From Terriglobia bacterium (lineage in GTDB: Bacteria; Acidobacteriota; Terriglobia; Terriglobales; Acidobacteriaceae), in assembly GCA_020072645.1 (NCBI GenBank), contig JAIQGK010000002.1, positions 124,001 to 188,000 on the forward strand: a DNA stretch of 64,000 bases. The letters run 5' to 3'. Positions within the stretch are counted from its first letter, which is position 1. Each line of letters begins with the position of its first letter. The position numbers and the translations under genes were made by a program. Under the pieces are notes generated by a model. The model was not told the DNA's origin, made no database searches, and was given only the letters and a program-made list of their open reading frames with translations. Below, in pieces: positions 44,153-53,676 of the stretch.

Positions 44153-47100
44153 ATGGGCTTATCGTCAATGTGGGGCATACTCTCGCGCAACCGTAAGGCC
44201 GCCCTTGCACGAGCGCGTCACAAACTGGACAAGGCAGTGCGTTCGAATAGCGTTTCCCTTTCGGTCGGCGGGAAGGCTTGGACGTGCTACGAGAAGGCGC
44301 TGGTGGTCGCCATGAAATGCGGGAGCGATGCAGTTACGAGCCTGGTACTCGACTTTGACCTGAAATTCCCATCCGGTGTAGCTCCTGTGGACTCGCCCTT
44401 GCGCGAAGGGCTGACGATTCTTATGGCAAGCGAGCCTGTTCCGGACCAGATACTTGAGGCTGCTCACCGCTTAGCTCTTCGCCACGGCGATACAGCTCAG
44501 ATTAGACGAATAGAACATCTTACTTGCCTCAATCTTGCCAGACGTGGCGAGAGTGACCGTTTGATCTCAAAGCTACTTGGCCGCGTCAAGTGCGGCCTGT
44601 TGGGAAAACAGGAGATCGAAGAGGTGACCTCCGTCTACCTAAGCGCCCACCGCTTCAACGTTGCATCCCCGTGGACCGGCTTCTTCGAACGACTTCCCCA
44701 CGATCAACTCCCGCGTATTCACGAAGTTCATGCACTGCTAGGCCGGTTTTTTGACGCAGCCGAGATTGCGGAGCTGTACGGAGATTCCCGCGCCGCATTA
44801 TGCTATCTCCTGCAGTGTCCGGGAACGGAAGCAGCGTGCCGGGCGGTCAGCCTGAGCGAGGGGCGGGTCCATGACCCTGAATTGGCAGCGAAAGCGTACC
44901 ATCACGCCGGCGAAGCCTTCTACCAGGATGGAAACTACGCAACGGCGGCTGAGCACTTCCATAAAGCGAATGATCCACTGTGGCTGAGTGACTGTTATCT
45001 ATTGATGGGCCGGATCCCTGATGCGGTCAAATGGCGCCCGGAAATCTCTCCGGCATGGTTGGCGAGAGTCCGAGAGAATGCCGACCAGATGCTCCGCGAT
45101 TTTACCCAGCAAGGAGTGTTGTTAGAGGCGATTCGGCTCGTTCGCGGGACGGCCGAGTCATTGCGGACCAAAAAGCATGAGGAGTACATCCGCAGCGAAG
45201 CAGCGCGATTGGATGAGATTCTGAATAGCCTGGTTCGCACTGCACGCGCATCTTTGGCAGAGGAATCGCGAGGCGCGCCGCCGGGAGCAGATGTGTTTCG
45301 TCGCTGGAGCGCGATAGAAGAGGCGGCGGGCAATTTTCTGGAAGCAGGGATTCAAGCCGAGTCTGCACAAGACTATTTGAGTGCCACGTTGATGTTCGAA
45401 AAAGCAGGGGCGTTCGGACAAGCTCTACGCGCCTTCGACCGCTCCTCTCGAAGTGATCATCTTGAACGCCGGGCAGAGCTCCTTGAGCGGGGCGGTGATT
45501 TGCTCATGGCTGGCCTGATTTACGAACGCCTGGGGCAAGTGGAAAAAGCCATAGCCCTGTTTGAGCAGACAGGTGAATTCGCACGGGCGGCTAATTTGCT
45601 GCGGAGCCAACTGAGCGACGAAAGGGCTGCGCTTGACGACCGTTATTTGAAGCTGGCCGCCAACGCGGGCCGTGCTGAAGAGGTTGCACAGCTATGCTGG
45701 GACTGTGCCGGCAAGTCCTCCCTGCCGGGAGAACGCGTGCGCTTTCTCCGGCGGATTAAGTTCATAGTCGAACAGGGTTATGTTGGCGCGGCCTGGGCCG
45801 AGCGCGTGGAAGGCGAGATAGCTCAGATTGATGCAGCCGGACGATCCTTGTTTGCAAGTCGCGCCGTGGAGTGGGCAGATAAAGCTGCCAGAGATGTTCT
45901 AGGGGCATACGTGCAAGCGCTTGGGGTCGATCTTGGGACCAGCAACAGCGTAGTCGCTCTTTACCAGAAACAGCTCGGTCAACCAGAGATTGTGGAACTA
46001 GATGGGAAGCAGTTGATCCCGTCCACTTTCGCAATAGATGAGGCCGGACGGGAAATAGTCGGCGTTTCCGCGGCAGGCTGGTTGGGGAAATCACCGTTAG
46101 CTCTCGTAACAGAAGCGAAGCGGGAGATGGGAAGTGGGAGATCCTATAAAGCTGACCAGCGCATGTACCGGCCAGAGGAGATTTCGGCGCGAATTCTTCA
46201 ATACGCACAGCAACGGGCCAGCGAGTACCTGCGCCGAAAAATCGCCGAACGCATGGCCGCACTGGCGAAGAGCGAGTTTCGCAAAGAAGTGCCGGAGGAG
46301 TGGATCTCGGATTACCTGCGAGAGCACCCGCCGGCAACCGTGTTTGTTCAGGCGGTAATCACAGTCCCGGCGCATTTTAACGAAGCTCAAAAACAGGCGA
46401 CTCGGGCTGCTACGGAAGTTGCCGGCATTAAGTTGCTCCGGCTGATTCATGAACCAACAGCAGCCTGTTTGGCGCAACCACCCTGGAAATCGCAGGGCGA
46501 AGGAGTGCTGGTGATTGACTTGGGAGCAGGCACCTTCGATCTCTCTTTGGTACAGGCAGCGGAAGGCATTTATGAAGTTCAGCAAATTGTGGGGAATTCC
46601 CGCCTCGGAAGTTCTGATTTGGACAAAATTTTGTTCGAACACTTTCACAATGGGATCAAAGACTCCTGCGGCCACGAATTGGATAGATTGGGACAGAGGC
46701 GTCTACTTTCAGCCTGTGAAGAATTGAAAATTGAGCTGTCGCTTCGGAAGTCGTGGACGATTGACCTGCCAGGCTTGGTCAATAATCAGCCATTTCACAT
46801 GGAATTAGCGCGAGAGGATCTGCTACGGTTAGCGAGGCCGTGGCTTGATGGCATAACTGCCACCTGTCGAAAGCTGAAAGCTAAACCGGCGCGACTGTTG
46901 CTCGTGGGCGGAGGCACTCTGATGCCGGCGGTGCGGGACTGCGTTCAGAGCGTGTATCACCTCGATCCCAGCCCGGGAGTAGATCCTCTTACCGCAGTAG
47001 CCCGCGGCGCTGCCATTCAGGCAGCAATTCTCGTGGGCGCAGTACGCGACATAGTTCTGCTGGATGTCACGCCATTCAGCCTCGGCATCAAGGCGCATGT

Positions 47101-48763
47101 GGGGACGGACAAATTTGAGTTCAGCAAGCTAATCCCCAAACATACAACAATTCCAACACGACGTTCGCAAACATATACGACCGTCATGGACAACCAGACA
47201 GTCGTCACCATCGATGTTTATCAAGGCGAGTCTTTTGATCCGAGTCAGAATTTCAAAATCGGCGAGTTCCGGCTCGAAGGACTGATCCCAGCAAAAGCCG
47301 GTGTACCCCAGATCCATGTGACTTTTGACATCGATGCAAACTGTCTCCTTACGATAACGGCGCGCGACCATGCCACTGGACGAGAATGCGGTATCAGCAT
47401 CGCGGACTCGCACCTCTTTACTCCTGCGCAGATGGGCACGATGAAGGAGCGGCTTGAGAAGAATACGCGGGCAGAAGCGGCGACGCGATTACTGGCGCGC
47501 ATTATATCTTCCATGACGGAAATGCTGGAGAACCCCGATATTGCTGCATTGTCCAAACTTCAGACCCATATACAGGACAAAGTCGCGGAATTGGAGCTGC
47601 ATTTTTCCCGATATGCTCCCACGCGCTCAGATAATGAGGTCATACTCGATCTTTATCAACGACGCCATGGCTTGTCCGTCGAACTGCAATTACTCTTGGA
47701 TAGGTGGTCATCATTGCAGCAGAGCTCAAGATCCTGGATCGCAGAGGCGTCCCATCCGCAGGTGGAGGGAGAGGCAAGCATTGAAGCCGCAAGACAGTCG
47801 CTTGAGGCTGGGGAAGCATTGTTACAGCGCCTGCAAACAAGCGTACAGACCGGCGCTGAGATAGCACAACAATTGCGCCACTGGATTGCTGTTTTAACTG
47901 ATCTTCCGCTGAGCCCGGCCGGCGAACCTGAAGATATCATCGAGCATCTTCTTCAACGTTCGCGCTATGACGAGGCCCTGGAGGTCCTGCAACGGCTAGG
48001 CCGCCCCGTTAACTTGCGCCTAGCAGAATTGGGTCTTGAGATTTTCGCCAGGCGGCATGACCGAGATGGCTACGGTACTCTACTTAACGATAATGCCAGA
48101 CTGCTCGGAGTAGAGAAACCGGATTTCTCCCGGTTGAATCAGTCGGTGCGCATCTATTCCGGTTCGGTGGTGCTGGTGCAATGCGAGACTGCGTCTGGGC
48201 GGAGCAGCGGAACCGGCTTTGCCATCAGCGGGCGCGAGATCGCGACCAATCGCCATGTGATATTGGCATCCGATGGCCGCTTGGCAGCTCCTGAGAAGAT
48301 TTCCGTCACAACTAGCAGCGGCCAATGCCGCATCGCTGTCGTTCGAGTGCCGCGGGGCACGCATGATGACGTGGCAATCCTGCAGCTTTCGGAAGCGGAA
48401 CCCGATTTGCGGCCCTTGCGGCTGGGATTTTCCGATCTTGTCGAATTAGGCGAGCGCATTCTCACCATCGGCTTTCCTGCACCCCGAGATTCCAATCATA
48501 AAGAGAACCTCTACTGCAACAGCGGCCTTGTTAACCGGATCATCAAGAGTGAATTATGCAGTGAGCGCGTCATCGAAGTGAGCATCGAGCTTCACGGCGG
48601 CATCAGTGGCGCTCCGATCTTGAATGAATTTGGGGAGGTGATTGGATTACTCACTTTCTCCCTGCAATGGGAAAGGGTGGCAGAGAGTGGCCATAGGGCG
48701 ACGGAGCGCTCCCACTATGCAATACCAGTGGAAATTCTTCGACGTCTTTGGAAGTCAACGTGA
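44153..48763 (+). CDS. TPR-like / Hsp70 / trypsin-like protease fusion
   Basis: 1,536 residues from ATG 44153 (TTG 44108 would add 15). Residues ~1-585 are helical repeats of TPR/SEL type (AAKAYHHAGEAFYQDGNYATA, AGLIYERLGQVEKAIALFEQ). About 590-1115 form a full Hsp70: GVDLGTSNSVVALYQK, IHEPTAACLA, VLVIDLGAGTFDLSLV, LLVGGGTLMPAV and a DnaK-type substrate-binding domain (DVTPFSLGI, then NFKIGEFRLEGL). After a helical linker, ~1335-1536 form a trypsin-like domain with His in ATNRHVIL, Asp in HDDVAILQL and Ser in GGISGAPIL. No membrane segment. Inferred role: chaperone-sensed proteolysis in defence or stress. Alone in its operon. Confidence 0.9.
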   Translation: MGLSSMWGILSRNRKAALARARHKLDKAVRSNSVSLSVGGKAWTCYEKALVVAMKCGSDAVTSLVLDFDLKFPSGVAPVDSPLREGLTILMASEPVPDQILEAAHRLALRHGDTAQIRRIEHLTCLNLARRGESDRLISKLLGRVKCGLLGKQEIEEVTSVYLSAHRFNVASPWTGFFERLPHDQLPRIHEVHALLGRFFDAAEIAELYGDSRAALCYLLQCPGTEAACRAVSLSEGRVHDPELAAKAYHHAGEAFYQDGNYATAAEHFHKANDPLWLSDCYLLMGRIPDAVKWRPEISPAWLARVRENADQMLRDFTQQGVLLEAIRLVRGTAESLRTKKHEEYIRSEAARLDEILNSLVRTARASLAEESRGAPPGADVFRRWSAIEEAAGNFLEAGIQAESAQDYLSATLMFEKAGAFGQALRAFDRSSRSDHLERRAELLERGGDLLMAGLIYERLGQVEKAIALFEQTGEFARAANLLRSQLSDERAALDDRYLKLAANAGRAEEVAQLCWDCAGKSSLPGERVRFLRRIKFIVEQGYVGAAWAERVEGEIAQIDAAGRSLFASRAVEWADKAARDVLGAYVQALGVDLGTSNSVVALYQKQLGQPEIVELDGKQLIPSTFAIDEAGREIVGVSAAGWLGKSPLALVTEAKREMGSGRSYKADQRMYRPEEISARILQYAQQRASEYLRRKIAERMAALAKSEFRKEVPEEWISDYLREHPPATVFVQAVITVPAHFNEAQKQATRAATEVAGIKLLRLIHEPTAACLAQPPWKSQGEGVLVIDLGAGTFDLSLVQAAEGIYEVQQIVGNSRLGSSDLDKILFEHFHNGIKDSCGHELDRLGQRRLLSACEELKIELSLRKSWTIDLPGLVNNQPFHMELAREDLLRLARPWLDGITATCRKLKAKPARLLLVGGGTLMPAVRDCVQSVYHLDPSPGVDPLTAVARGAAIQAAILVGAVRDIVLLDVTPFSLGIKAHVGTDKFEFSKLIPKHTTIPTRRSQTYTTVMDNQTVVTIDVYQGESFDPSQNFKIGEFRLEGLIPAKAGVPQIHVTFDIDANCLLTITARDHATGRECGISIADSHLFTPAQMGTMKERLEKNTRAEAATRLLARIISSMTEMLENPDIAALSKLQTHIQDKVAELELHFSRYAPTRSDNEVILDLYQRRHGLSVELQLLLDRWSSLQQSSRSWIAEASHPQVEGEASIEAARQSLEAGEALLQRLQTSVQTGAEIAQQLRHWIAVLTDLPLSPAGEPEDIIEHLLQRSRYDEALEVLQRLGRPVNLRLAELGLEIFARRHDRDGYGTLLNDNARLLGVEKPDFSRLNQSVRIYSGSVVLVQCETASGRSSGTGFAISGREIATNRHVILASDGRLAAPEKISVTTSSGQCRIAVVRVPRGTHDDVAILQLSEAEPDLRPLRLGFSDLVELGERILTIGFPAPRDSNHKENLYCNSGLVNRIIKSELCSERVIEVSIELHGGISGAPILNEFGEVIGLLTFSLQWERVAESGHRATERSHYAIPVEILRRLWKST

Positions 48764-49055
48764 ATCTTTTCCCAGCGATCATATCGAGATTCTGGTCCAC
48801 TGAAAGTTGATCCAGGCTTACAAAAACCAGGATTCTCTGGCCCAAGGTGTTCATTCGGTATACAAGTTCAAAAGTGCAGAATGGGTATGCTTGCAAGCCC
48901 TTGAAATCATGAACCAGCTTGAATTTCGTCGGGGAGAGAAGGCTTGAACCCGACCACCTGGTCCCGTCTATAACAACGACGGCGGTGTCAAGGGCGAAAA
49001 ATGGCTTCGACGCCTTTGGGTGGAAAGGAGCGCCATTTCGCTCTCGCTGGAACAT
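48651..49055 (-). CDS. Possible hypothetical gene or fragment antisense to the fusion's 3' end
   Basis: From ATG 49055 the frame reads FFALDTAVVVIDGTRWSGSS, SPTKFKLVHDFKGLQAYPFC and LGQRILVFVSLDQLSVDQN, which looks like real protein. The last ~35 codons lie antisense to the protease domain and do not. It may be the decayed end of a gene cut by a rearrangement. Not recognised. The remaining gap 49056-49257 shows nothing. Confidence 0.3.
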   Translation of the reverse strand: MFQRERNGAPFHPKASKPFFALDTAVVVIDGTRWSGSSLLSPTKFKLVHDFKGLQAYPFCTFELVYRMNTLGQRILVFVSLDQLSVDQNLDMIAGKRFTLTSKDVEEFPLVLHSGSAPSPYGHSLPPFPIAGRK

Positions 49056-49257
49056 AGACTCTTCACAATGACCAAGACCCGCGGTTTGCATTAATCCCTG
49101 CGGTGGCAGCGTGCCCCCACCATCCATCTATTCGGTCTGTTCTTCCGACCATGATTATTTATTCAAACTCCCAGGCTTTTCTGGGAGACAGAGCGCCCAT
49201 TCAAACCAACGGCCTATCGTTCGGCCACAGGACCAGTCGGGCTACCCCGCATGCGAG

Positions 49258-51369
49258 TTACTCGGATAGCCACTCTATTGCGTAAACTTCCGCAGCGGTG
49301 AACTGGTGAAGCATTACAGGAGAGTTATCCGGCGTTATGCCGATCCAATAATCGAGTTGCCCGAGTCCCTTTTTCAGAGGGGTGAGATCAGCCATGGTCT
49401 GGCGCTGTTTGTCGCGAACCCGAAGTTGAATAATAAGTGTGTGTGTGCTCTGCAACGTGTCCACATACACGTACTGAGAATCGTTTGACCAATTCACGTT
49501 ATCACCAGTAATAGAATCCGCAATGCTGGTCCAGTGCTTTGCTTTGATATCGAACAACATCAGCTCACGGGTTTGGGGTTTGAGTGCAGCAATGAACTCC
49601 CCTGATGGAGACCACCGTGCTGTACGAAAGCCGTTTGTATCCGGTAAGATTTCTTCCATTCCGGTCGTCAAATCAATGCGCCGAACCCAACATGAATGTG
49701 TTTCTTCACAGGAGATATTGCCATATATAAGCGCTTTGCCATCGGGTGACCACGTTGGCGCTCCTTGCCCATCTGTTCCGCTAGCAGCTTCCTTGAGCGG
49801 TCCTCCATCACGATCCACAAGAAAAATTCTCCATGGTTTGCCGGACTCTTTACCCATGAAAGCAATTTGTCGTCCATCTGGGGACCAAGCGGAAAATTCG
49901 GTTTCCATGGGAGGCTTGCTCAATCGAATAGCATCGCTGCCATCGATTCGACTGCGCCACAGGGATTGATCCGCGGGTAACACGTAGGTCATCCATTGAC
50001 CATTGCGTGAAAAAGACAGGCAATCGGCTGAAAGCCCCAAGAGAAATGCCTGGAAAGTTTTCGACCGTGAATCATATTTGAGAAGTTCGCCACGGTTCGG
50101 GTCGGCACTCAGCATAAAAAACTCATGATTATTTTTTCCTGTTGCAATATCTCCAATTTCCGACATTCGGATGGGAAGTCTGGATTCCGAGATTCCCGAT
50201 CCATTTCGCTTGGCTATAAATATCTCTGATTGGCCATTCACCTCGCGTTTGTTATAAATAAGATTCTTTCCGCCCGGTGTCCAAGCCCAAGTTCCGCAAC
50301 ACTCTTTTCCAAGCGGCAGTTTTCTAGGAGTTATGGCGGCGGAGTCACTCTTGGTAATATCCAATTCCCATGGTGTTTCACTCCGAGCTGCATAATCCAT
50401 GAGCACGGTCCACAGTTTCTTTCCATCTGGAGACCACAATAAGCTGCGAGGAATGAATGAGAATGTATTAATGACGCGGGCATGGCCGCCATCAGAGTCG
50501 CAAATGGAGATTGATGCCCCATTGATGCAAGCGATTTGATGGTTATCGGGAGACCAACGGGCAGAATCACAAAGCATGTCGCCGACTTGATGTGGCGTCC
50601 CTCCTCGCACCGGTAGAATCCAAAGCGGTTTGCCACCTTTCTCTACCGTTCCGCTGAATGACGTAATCAAGAGACTCTGGCCATCATTAGAGATATCCTG
50701 AATTTCGACATTTGCAAAAGGAGTCTCTAATGTGTAAGTCGGCCCTCCGGCCGTTGAAGAGGCTACTGCGACTTCCCGATTTGCTTCAAACTCGTTGAAA
50801 TACAGGGTTGAACCGTCAGTGACCAAATTGCTCTTAAGACGCCCATCTTCAGTAATCTTATGAAACCGACCAATATGAACAGCTGCAGGTGTATGCATGA
50901 TCGTTGCTCGAAAACCAACCACCGTCAAGACGCCGAGCACACTGGCAGCAATGACAATCAGCTTTCCTCTGCCGCGCAAAACACCGCAAGCTGTGACCCA
51001 TAAATTTTTGGTTTCCGTCTTGCCTGGCAAAGGGTTTTCTACGCTGTGTTCTGGTGGTTCCTTGCGAATCGTTGGTGCCAGAGTTGTGAGAGGGATTATG
51101 ACGGATGACTGACTTTCTTCCGAATTGTTTGGCACCCCATTTAGTTGCGACGGGAGCTCCGCTTCGGTAGTTAAATAATTGTCTTGAAGAAGCCAAGCGT
51201 CTAGTTCATGCTTAAAAGCAAAAACCGCCTGCTTTTGCCCGCCTGGGACGCGGTGCACAGGAAGACCACGCTTTTCCCAACGGCTTACAGTACGTTCAGT
51301 CCGTTTTAAGTAATTCGCAATTTCCTTCCAGGAATCCAACCTGTCATTGGATGAGAGACTTTCTTTCAT
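49258..51369 (-). CDS. HTH–TM–TolB-propeller protein
   Basis: About 703 residues from ATG 51369. The N-terminal ~60 residues form a winged/MerR-like helix-turn-helix (DSWKEIANYLKRTERTVSRW, GLPVHRVPGG). A TM helix at about 155-177 (KLIVIAASVLGVLTVVGF) follows a Pro-rich linker. The ~500-residue periplasmic part has PD40/WD40-like repeats with the SARWSPDNHQIA, LLWSPDGKKLW, SAWSPDGRQIAFMG and TWSPDGKALIYG signatures. This one-component transmembrane layout is common in Acidobacteria; targets are unknown. The longer frame to 51444 has no RBS. Confidence 0.85.
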   Translation of the reverse strand: MKESLSSNDRLDSWKEIANYLKRTERTVSRWEKRGLPVHRVPGGQKQAVFAFKHELDAWLLQDNYLTTEAELPSQLNGVPNNSEESQSSVIIPLTTLAPTIRKEPPEHSVENPLPGKTETKNLWVTACGVLRGRGKLIVIAASVLGVLTVVGFRATIMHTPAAVHIGRFHKITEDGRLKSNLVTDGSTLYFNEFEANREVAVASSTAGGPTYTLETPFANVEIQDISNDGQSLLITSFSGTVEKGGKPLWILPVRGGTPHQVGDMLCDSARWSPDNHQIACINGASISICDSDGGHARVINTFSFIPRSLLWSPDGKKLWTVLMDYAARSETPWELDITKSDSAAITPRKLPLGKECCGTWAWTPGGKNLIYNKREVNGQSEIFIAKRNGSGISESRLPIRMSEIGDIATGKNNHEFFMLSADPNRGELLKYDSRSKTFQAFLLGLSADCLSFSRNGQWMTYVLPADQSLWRSRIDGSDAIRLSKPPMETEFSAWSPDGRQIAFMGKESGKPWRIFLVDRDGGPLKEAASGTDGQGAPTWSPDGKALIYGNISCEETHSCWVRRIDLTTGMEEILPDTNGFRTARWSPSGEFIAALKPQTRELMLFDIKAKHWTSIADSITGDNVNWSNDSQYVYVDTLQSTHTLIIQLRVRDKQRQTMADLTPLKKGLGQLDYWIGITPDNSPVMLHQFTAAEVYAIEWLSE

Positions 51370-51808
51370 CTTACTCGAACCCGCCTGAATATCTATTTTA
51401 TCTGTTCTGAGCAGCAACATTAAGGAGAATAAGAGCGCGCTCATAAACCGTTTTCATCATATTCTGGTTCATTCGCACATTGTGATCCCATAATGGAACA
51501 CCTGCCCCCAGCGCATGTATGTAGCTTTTATCTTCTTGAAACAGATCTATTGGTTAGATTTACGTGCGCCTAGCTAACACGGTGAAAAGTAAGGCCGATG
51601 TCCTCTTTTGACTTGTATTGTCCTGTGCTGTCTGTTTGCCTCTAAGCCATTCGAGCCTACAACATTTGTGAACCGGCAAGCACTCGCCGCTTCAAAACAT
51701 CCTGCAACGAACGCGATCAAGTGAATGGCTAAGTGTCTCAGCGTGCAGATAAAGGCGCAGCTCATCGCTTGCAGCACGATGCCGGATCAATCCGAAAATG
51801 GAGGCGAT
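51370..51808. promoter_or_regulatory. Divergent intergenic region
   Basis: About 440 bp between the divergent HTH-propeller gene and the secreted propeller gene. It should hold both promoters; no clear boxes, hairpins or small genes were found. Confidence 0.4.
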
Positions 51809-52831
51809 ATGAGAACTCGATATGAAATGTTTTGTCGAGCGTTAGTCTTATCTGTTCTGTCTCTCTTGATGTTGGGCACGAGACAGCTTTCTGTGGCCCA
51901 AACTGCTCCACACCCGTCTTACGTCGAGAATGGAACGCTCTATTCTGCGACGGCAACCAACGACTTTTCTCAAAAAGCCGCGGAAAATGTCTCGCGCATT
52001 CTGGATCAAAAGCCGCAAAAGAATAGCGTGCTTTATCTTACCAATTCAGACGAAGGCTCCACCGATGCCGGCACGGGGCATGATCTCTTCTTGCTCAATA
52101 GCGATAACCAAGTTGCCCATCTGATTGCGCAAAATGTTGTATCGGCAGTATTGTCCCCCGATGCAGCAAAGGTAGCGTTTTGGAATGAAGAACACAAAGT
52201 ACACATTGTTACTTCTGACAACATGCCCTTGCTGGAAATCGAGGGTCACGCGGCAGCCCCGATTTTCTCGCATGATGGCAATCTGGTGGCATATCAAAAA
52301 TTGGCTGATTACAGTCCGGACGGGGACCCTCACAGCCTATTTGAGTCTGCCAAAGGAATTGCAATTCACGATCTGCGAACAGGCGAGGATCGGCTTGTAA
52401 CGACAGGGGGCATGGATGACTTTGAGCCGATTGGATTTTCCTTGGATAAGACCAAACTCTACTTCAATTCCAGTCGTCCTTCAGAAAAATCGCCTCAAGC
52501 GCATGTTGCGTCATTGTGGGTCGTTGACCTTAGAAACGGCAAAACAACTCGACTGACAAACATACAGCAGGCTGACGGACACTCCTCCGAGGAGTTAACA
52601 CCCATAGTCAGCCAAAGTGCGATCTGGAGCTCTGATCACAAGACTGTTATTTCATCGAACAACTCCAAAGAGGGTGTTTGGATCTTCAACTTTTCCGAAG
52701 ATGGCGGATTGACATCTGCGGCTCAAATGGGCGATGGCGACTCTCCACAATGGGTGGTTCCCGACAAGAGTGTGGTGTTTCACACTCTGACAGACGGCAA
52801 GAGCGCCTGGCGGCAGATCAACTTGCGGTAA
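51809..52831 (+). CDS. Secreted TolB-like propeller protein
   Basis: 340 residues from ATG 51809, with GGAGG 5 bases upstream. The signal peptide ends near LSVAQTA. The body has PD40-like repeats (LSPDAAKVAFWN, FSHDGNLVAYQKL, FSLDKTKLYFNSSRPS, DGDSPQWVVPDKSVVF). Probably periplasmic, binding proteins or glycans. It lies upstream of, and 40 bp from, an M23 peptidase gene, so both may share a transcript. Confidence 0.75.
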   Translation: MRTRYEMFCRALVLSVLSLLMLGTRQLSVAQTAPHPSYVENGTLYSATATNDFSQKAAENVSRILDQKPQKNSVLYLTNSDEGSTDAGTGHDLFLLNSDNQVAHLIAQNVVSAVLSPDAAKVAFWNEEHKVHIVTSDNMPLLEIEGHAAAPIFSHDGNLVAYQKLADYSPDGDPHSLFESAKGIAIHDLRTGEDRLVTTGGMDDFEPIGFSLDKTKLYFNSSRPSEKSPQAHVASLWVVDLRNGKTTRLTNIQQADGHSSEELTPIVSQSAIWSSDHKTVISSNNSKEGVWIFNFSEDGGLTSAAQMGDGDSPQWVVPDKSVVFHTLTDGKSAWRQINLR

Positions 52832-52871
52832 CAAAAACAGTACAAACACAACCTTACTGGAGATTGAGATT

Positions 52872-53453
52872 ATGAAAACTTATTCATCGCTGCTTCTATT
52901 TGTAGCGTTTACGATGGGTGGCGTCAGCGCAAACGCACAGGCGCTTTACCGCCTGCCACTTGCTTCAAATCCCGGCTACAGCGCCTGGTTCGATCATGAC
53001 ACAAGCACCTCCCTATTGCGCTACGATTGCAATACCACTTTTCAATACAACGACCATCATGGCACTGACTTCGCATGCTCGACTGGGACCAACGTTTTTG
53101 CCGGTGCCACAGGCACGATTTATTTCACGACAAATGGCTGCCCTGACGGGTCTTCACCGACCTGTGGTGGAGGATACGGCAACCACATCAGGCTCCAAGC
53201 AACTCGTGACGGGCGTGTAAGCATATATGCACATCTTGAAAGTGGAACATTGACGTCGCTTACAAGTGTGGGGTGCGGGTTTCTAATCGCACAATCTGGT
53301 GCCTCAGGAGATGCGACAGGCCCTCACCTCCATTTTGAACTTTGGCAAAACACCAGCATAGGAACGCGGCTGGATTTCTTCGGTGGCGCATGTAATTCCC
53401 CAAGCTTTTGGGTCAATCAAAATGGAGGATTTCCAACAACAACCTGCCAATAA
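52872..53453 (+). CDS. Exported M23 (LytM-like) peptidase
   Basis: 193 residues with a Sec signal (cleavage about VSANAQ). The zinc site is complete: His62 and Asp66 in HHGTDF, and HLHFE near residue 155. It has Cys pairs likely disulfide-bonded. Members cleave peptidoglycan cross-links or act as secreted endopeptidases. GGAGATTGAG precedes the ATG. It ends at a strong hairpin. A longer M23-like protein is convergent at 53677. Confidence 0.85.
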   Translation: MKTYSSLLLFVAFTMGGVSANAQALYRLPLASNPGYSAWFDHDTSTSLLRYDCNTTFQYNDHHGTDFACSTGTNVFAGATGTIYFTTNGCPDGSSPTCGGGYGNHIRLQATRDGRVSIYAHLESGTLTSLTSVGCGFLIAQSGASGDATGPHLHFELWQNTSIGTRLDFFGGACNSPSFWVNQNGGFPTTTCQ

Positions 53454-53474
53454 ATGTTTGCTCTTCTGAGCCAG

Positions 53475-53507
53475 CCTGCCGATGAGCAAAATTCGCTCAT
53501 CGGCAGG
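53475..53507 (+). terminator. Terminator-like 13-bp stem after the M23 gene
   Basis: CCTGCCGATGAGC (53475-53487) pairs perfectly with 53495-53507 around an 8-nt loop (AAAATTC region), then TGAATTTCATT. The poor T-run makes it either a terminator or an mRNA-stabilising hairpin. Confidence 0.7.
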
Positions 53508-53676
53508 TGAATTTCATTCTCCTAGCAAACTTGTAAAAGGACCTGGCCCAGCACCAGAGGGAACTGCCAAACAACTTCTCCTCGTGTTTTGGGCGGTCAT
53601 CCCCTCTACTGGCTTATGCACGGAACATCTCCAAAGATGGAGCTTGGTAATTCACTGCAGTTGGGAAAATAAAACT

